A stretch of 64,000 bases of DNA from Sinonovacula constricta (Eukaryota; Mollusca; Bivalvia; Cardiida; Solecurtidae): the NCBI GenBank assembly GCA_007844125.1, contig CM017555.1, positions 27,333,624 to 27,397,623 on the forward strand, given 5' to 3'. The position numbers and the translations under genes were made by a program. Numbering within the stretch: the stretch's first letter is position 1; every line of letters starts with the position of its first letter. The notes under the pieces were generated by a model, which made no database searches, was not told the origin of the DNA, and was given only the letters and a program-made list of their open reading frames with translations. Of this stretch, positions 59,196 through 64,000 are shown in pieces.

Positions 59196-60640
59196 AAAGG
59201 AATGTGATATTTAGCCCCTGAAACTAATATTCTTGAAGTCATAATTTGAGCTTGAGCAAAAAGTGGAAAGTATACTGGAATAATTAAGCTCCAAAAAAGG
59301 ATGAGTCTTGCTAAACAATGGCAGTGCAAAGTAAGTCCATGTGCGTCAAGTGTGACCAAATGACATCCCTGTGTATAACACACAAATGAGGTGATCTGGC
59401 TGTGATCTCACAGTAAGGTGTTAAGTTGAGGGGTGTGGGGGCAGGATTGGGTGAGAGAAAGGTTGACTCAAAAGAGGGCCATTTCAATGCCTCTTAAATA
59501 GCACAAAATAAATTTATTTTGAGAATAAATGTTCTTTCTTGATAAGGCTAAAGCACCACACTGATTGTCACCAGAAACTCTTGCAAAAAAGGTTCATTAC
59601 TGATCCGACATGAAGTTTAAAGAAGCTAAGGGGAAGTGATGAAGATAACATCCTGTGTGATTACAGATACTAGCTCAAAACTGACTTTATTATTTCTCTT
59701 GCTCTTAACTTTCCTACACACTACTTTTTCATAAGATGAAAAAACCCACATCCCCTTTTCTTGTATAGAGAGTAGTGTTTCTTGCTTTTGTTATTGGGAA
59801 TTTAAGTTATTTAAAACAGTACAAAAATGAGAACAATGGTATGTATAAAATTTCTACAAGTCATCTTGATTATATTATTCTATTTCTAATGGAAAATAAT
59901 AAATTTTCATCATAAAATTATTTTCATGAAACATTTTATCTTTTGTACAGCTTCTCCATCATGTCTCAGGCGAGTTAACTGATATTTTATCTAGAAAATG
60001 ATACATCATTAACAAGTACAAAATCAAAAAACAAAAGTCAAGCTTGTTTATTAGTGACTTCTTAAATTTATTTTAGGGAGGTAATGAACACCTAACTTGG
60101 TATACAGACAAAAAAATAACATTTCAATTAAATTATTAAAACCAATGAGATCAAATTATCTTCATGATGAAGAAGCAGTCTCCATATGTACTTTTGTATA
60201 ATTATGTCTGGTTAATAATTATTGAGATTCATGTTATACAGAAAACAATTGATCCAAAAAGTAAAAATATGTACCGTAAAAGATCATGTATTATACACGT
60301 TTCTTCAACTAGGTTAATGACCATCAAGTCGGAGCATGCACAATCAGCATGCTTTCCCATTTTTTATCCCAGTTTCAGCTTCAGATTTCACTGTGATAAC
60401 CATCATGGGATACCCACGCTCGACTATTCCGTTTAACTACATTCGTCGACCATGGGTATATGGGTAAATTTTCTGTCGTCTTATCAAACTGAATAGAACA
60501 AGAATTGGCCAATCATGATACTGCTTACGAATCCATACTCTTCAGTGTGGAGACTAAAATATAACATGGCTGCATCCAATGCCACAATTGAAAGAAACAA
60601 ACTTTATCAATGGACTGAAATCTTTATCAGATTATGAAGC
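59196..60640. other. AT-rich spacer; no gene seen
   Basis: Apart from the tandem repeat copy at 59,585-59,700, nothing is recognised. The frame 60,164-60,436 (plus) has no recognisable domain. Confidence 0.5.
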
Positions 60641-60838
60641 GACCAATGAAATACAATTGCAAGAAATATCCCACAGGTGAGAAATTGATGAATAGATCAG
60701 TCATGGGTGTCCAACGATGTGTGATAACACACCATTAACGACCAATGAAATACAATTGCAAGAAATATCCCACAGGTGAGAAATTGATGAATAGATCAGT
60801 CATGGGTGTCCAACGATGTGTGATAACACACCATTAAC
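60641..60838. repeat. Exact 99-bp tandem duplication
   Basis: GACCAATGAAATACAATTGC begins at 60,641 and 60,740, and the two 99-bp units show no difference by eye, ending CACACCATTAAC. It lies 32 bp left of the hAT-like element. Confidence 0.98.
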
Positions 60839-60869
60839 AAATAATATGATTGTTCAAAGATGTCAACAA

Positions 60870-61743
60870 TAGGGCTGTCTCGATATGCCTGAAGCATACC
60901 AGGATATATTGTGATACATATTGAGGCTATTGCAATACATACCACAATACATTGCCATATTTGATCAAACTATTTTAAGGAACTTTTCACCCAATAATAT
61001 TCACAGGAATGAACAACAAATAGCCAGTGTGTAATATGATACAGCTTTATAACAGGTACAGTAAACACGGGAACAAGTAAGTAATGGGACTAGAAGGCAA
61101 CAAAATAAAAATAACCAAACAATAAATTAACCGTAAAAAGATCACAACATTGTAGAGCGATGAGCCTATTAATTCAGGTGATGACGATTCACAAGTGTAT
61201 TAAGGTTGGTTGGACCTCCAATGCATCTTAAATGCGCATCAAAATGTCGACAAAATGCAACACCTTCAATAATTTTCTTTGTTAATCTGTCATCATTTAC
61301 CTAGAAGTGGACCACAAAACATCACTTGTGCAATTTCATTTGACATTTTTTCGAAAAATCATTCAGCTTGGCCATATTGTTCACAATTTGCAAAGGTTGT
61401 GCTCGATTAAACTGACAAACAAAAAGTAATGATTATATTCTAAGTACTCTAAGCAATGAACTATCCTAAAAAAAAGTGACTACTTGTTGTTAATTTTAAT
61501 TTGAGTCAGATTAATACTTTAATGCAACATATTAAATAACAAAATAAGTTTTTCTTAAATCCATAAATGAAATTGACAAAACAAAAGTAAAAACCTATTT
61601 TTAAACTCTTATTGAAAGGAATACTAAAAATGCAAATCAAGTATGCTGTACTTCCTGGACAGTTTAGAATGAACATTCCTAACATGTATTTGACTTCAGA
61701 CTAGGTTTTCCGTCAATTATTCCGGTATACCGCGACAGCGCTA
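60870..61743. mobile_element. 874-bp non-autonomous hAT-like element with 8-bp target-site duplication
   Basis: The left end is TAGGGCTGTCTCGATATGCC; the reverse complement of the right end is TAGCGCTGTCGCGGTATACC, with 16 of 20 positions matching. The element is flanked on both sides by GTCAACAA (60,862-60,869 and 61,744-61,751), a perfect 8-bp duplication as made by hAT transposases. The left subterminal region is full of GATACATATTG and CAATACAT motifs in both orientations, as in hAT elements where they bind transposase. No transposase frame is present inside, so it depends on an autonomous relative. Confidence 0.92.
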
Positions 61744-61751
61744 GTCAACAA

Positions 61752-62371
61752 GATCAACAGTGAAAACTAAGCCAAATAGTAAAAATTTATTAAAAAAGCT
61801 TCAGGCATAAATAAAGCTAACATGCGATATAATTTGACCTGAAGACCTAACTAAGTACATGTAAAGAATAATAAAAAGCTTAAGCATTAACATTTTATGA
61901 TGTTCAAATAAATTAAGGGCCATTAAACTAAAACAAACAATGCTCAAGTGTCAACATTTACATTACACTATCAAAATAATTACAACTAATGTCTCATTAT
62001 TTCATTGCTATTAGAAAATCCAGTTCTAAATTACTAAATGAAGTAAATAAATTCAATTTCAAAAAAAATACCAGTAACCAGTAAAAGGAAAGAAGAGGGG
62101 GTGGAAGTGCAACATCAAAGCATCCAACCACAAGAACCCAAATGACTTGAAAACCAGGTTTTCCAATGTATGACCTGTATAAAAACTATTTTTAGTAACA
62201 GTGAGCTTGACTTTGGCCTAATTATAAATTCACAACAATAAGCTCAACCGTACAAGCTGACAAACAGCCTGTGACCAATTCTGCTGAAAAATACAGGAAT
62301 TGTGCTTGAAATAAGAATTGCATTCCATAATTAATAAATTTAATAACATTTTCTTTTGTTTTTTGAAGTAC
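61752..62371. other. AT-rich spacer; nothing recognised
   Basis: No supported gene or repeat. Confidence 0.5.
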
Positions 62372-62475
62372 ATCATAGCGACCATTTATGATCATTATAG
62401 CAATGTTCAGCTTTTTGGTGGAGGAAGACCCCAGACACATATCTGGGTAGAAGCCCCTGCGTACCGCAAGTCATA
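62372..62475 (-). mobile_element. SINE family C fragment
   Basis: ATCATTATAGCAATGTTCAG, TTTTTGGTGGAGGAAGACCC, CAGACACATATCTGGGTAGA and GCGTACCGCAAGTCA are a clean version of the conserved block. The tRNA-like head is not present. Confidence 0.82.
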
Positions 62476-62635
62476 ACATTTTGTCAAATTATTCAGATGA
62501 TAAAATTTTAAGTCTAAATAATTGAAAGCCCACATACCAGTCGTTTACTTTTTAAAAGTACAAACACAAAATGTATTTTGTTAGGTTGAAAGAGATTAGT
62601 GGCAATAAGGAGAAAATGACAAAATCTGTTTTAAA

Positions 62636-62930
62636 GACCTGGTAGCGCAATCAGTAGAGCATTGACTCCAGGGTTTGATCCCAGGCCGCAACTTACCAAA
62701 GTCATAAAAAAATGTAGTTTAGCTCCCTTGTTAACGCTCAAGCAAATATAAAGGTAGTTCCACGACTGGTTGGCCCGGTGTCAGGATAACATGACTGGGT
62801 GTGGTGTCATGCCAGGTGTTCACAGCATGCTATACACAGTGAAGGCAGCACTATATCTGCTTCAAGTGGACACTGTCTCCAGATAACTGATATACTATTA
62901 GTGGGACGTTAAACCCAATAAACAAACAAA
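62636..62930 (+). mobile_element. SINE family A, best copy, tRNA-derived head
   Basis: The head has an A-box-like TGGTAGCGCAATCAGTAGAG near 62,640-62,659 and a B-box-like GGGTTTGATCCC near 62,672-62,683, the pol III promoter layout. The central motif TTGTTAACGCTCAAGCAAA (62,729-62,747) is shared with SINE family B. Downstream come GACTGGTTGGCCCGGTGTCA, one copy of the segment expanded at 43,626, CACAGCATGCTATACACAGT and TTCAAGTGGACACTGTCTCC. It ends with GGGACGTTAAACCCAATAAA and an ACAAAC tail. Tails of this kind are common in bivalve SINEs. No protein is encoded. Confidence 0.88.
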
Positions 62931-64000
62931 ATCTGTTTATTAAACAAAGATGGCAAAGGATATATTTAAAGAGCAATAAAGGTCACTGCACATTGGGAAG
63001 ATTCTAAATGTGCATGTACAACTTAGACAGGCTCATTGTGGAAATAAAAACCAAGTGGTTTAAATATTATCTAGCTCAAAGTGAACTTGGATTGTGTTCT
63101 GTCATCTTAATAATAGAATGGCTTACATTTATTATGAATTATTCTTTACACAAAATATTTAACTGGTATTAAAACCCTTTACTTGCTGACAACACTGTTC
63201 ATGCAATTAAATACCCCACTCTAAATGGTATTCCCAGCATTAGCGAAGAGTAATACTTGAATTTCCCTTGAATGACATGTATTTGATTTAAAGTGACATG
63301 AAAGAAATTATCTGTAATCAATGCTTAAAATATTCAGATCGTCTTAGATCTTAGCTCTTCCACCCTTGATAATGTGCGAATAATTGTATAAGTATTCAAA
63401 TAACAACATCTTCCACAGTTTTAAGGCATTGTTTTTTTTTCCCTTCAACTTACATGTAGTAAGGAAACTGTAGTCATTAAATGACGTAAATGATTCAAGT
63501 CTATACTCATAAGGACAGTACTTTCTTAGAAAAGAGGAAACTGGGGAGCACTAGGAAGAACATTACAGTGTTCACAAAATCAGTTTATTATGCAAAGACA
63601 GCATTAAGTGCTGCCGTATATTTAAAGGGTGATAAAATAGGCTGCACAATGCGAATAAAGATCCTAAACCTGAATGTAAAGCTAGAAATAGACATATCTA
63701 GGAAAAATAACAAAAGCACTGCATAGCTTAAAAGATGTCTTAGTCAGATTAAACTGGAATAATGCCAAGTAATCTTTACCATGGGAATAGCATACATGTC
63801 AAGTTACTTTGATTCCTTAATTCTGAGAGAAATCATAAATATAAATTGAAATACATTAATTGGTTATTATGAAATCTGCAATTATGATTCCTTGTAAAAG
63901 CAAAACTAACAAACAAAAAAAACATGAAAAACAGTTACCACAATATAAAGAAATACTATAAGATGAGTCATGTAAAATTATCTGAAGAAATAAAATAATC
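62931..64000. other. AT-rich spacer; nothing firm recognised
   Basis: AAAACCCTTTACTTGCTGAC near 63,172 resembles the terminus of the TTAA element at 58,436 and may be a relic of one end. No gene is supported; the 78-codon plus frame 63,490-63,726 has no recognisable domain. Confidence 0.45.

Overview
This window looks like AT-rich, non-coding genomic DNA of an animal, most likely a bivalve mollusc. That attribution is an inference from repeat types: several tRNA-headed SINE families, elements with a terminal hairpin and internal tandem modules like the bivalve 'pearl' and HINE groups, and an I/Nimb-type LINE with RNase H. No bacterial gene layout, operon, rRNA gene or CRISPR array is visible. 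I found no convincing host protein-coding exon on either strand. The only clear protein homology is to one decayed LINE. The window could be intergenic or lie inside a very long intron.

Layout. 1-9,370 is the edge of a 179-bp satellite array that enters from the left, with a near-identical 12-mer/11-mer higher-order repeat at 1-4,113 and decaying monomers at the right border. 9,400-19,400 holds scattered SINE pieces, two short minisatellites (21 and 28 bp units) and one HINE/pearl-like element (15,481-16,230). 19,400-21,630 holds a 59-bp minisatellite and a 743-bp foldback element with 302-bp arms about 98% identical, both bracketed by a duplicated sequence. 27,995-29,410 is a 57-bp minisatellite that happens to leave two reading frames open on the minus strand. 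37,617-39,280 is a 28-bp minisatellite with higher-order structure. 41,870-48,300 is dense in SINE copies and includes a SINE whose body has expanded into seven exact 35-bp repeats. 51,165-56,940 is a three-level nest: a HINE-like element split by a roughly 4.75-kb LINE, which is itself split by a 207-bp inverted-repeat MITE. 58,150-61,750 holds a TTAA-flanked element, another HINE-like copy, an exact 99-bp tandem duplication and an 874-bp hAT-like element with a perfect 8-bp target-site duplication. 62,636-62,930 is the best-preserved copy of SINE family A.

How the parts relate. The elements are parasites of one another. SINEs, HINE-like elements, the hAT-like element and the TTAA element have no transposase or reverse transcriptase here and would need enzymes supplied from elsewhere. 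The LINE has lost most of its endonuclease and carries frameshifts and a stop, so it is dead. Several tandem arrays contain a short dyad (hairpin) in every unit, and at least two arose inside dispersed elements, which suggests a recurring route from transposon to satellite. Family names A-D are labels used only in this answer.
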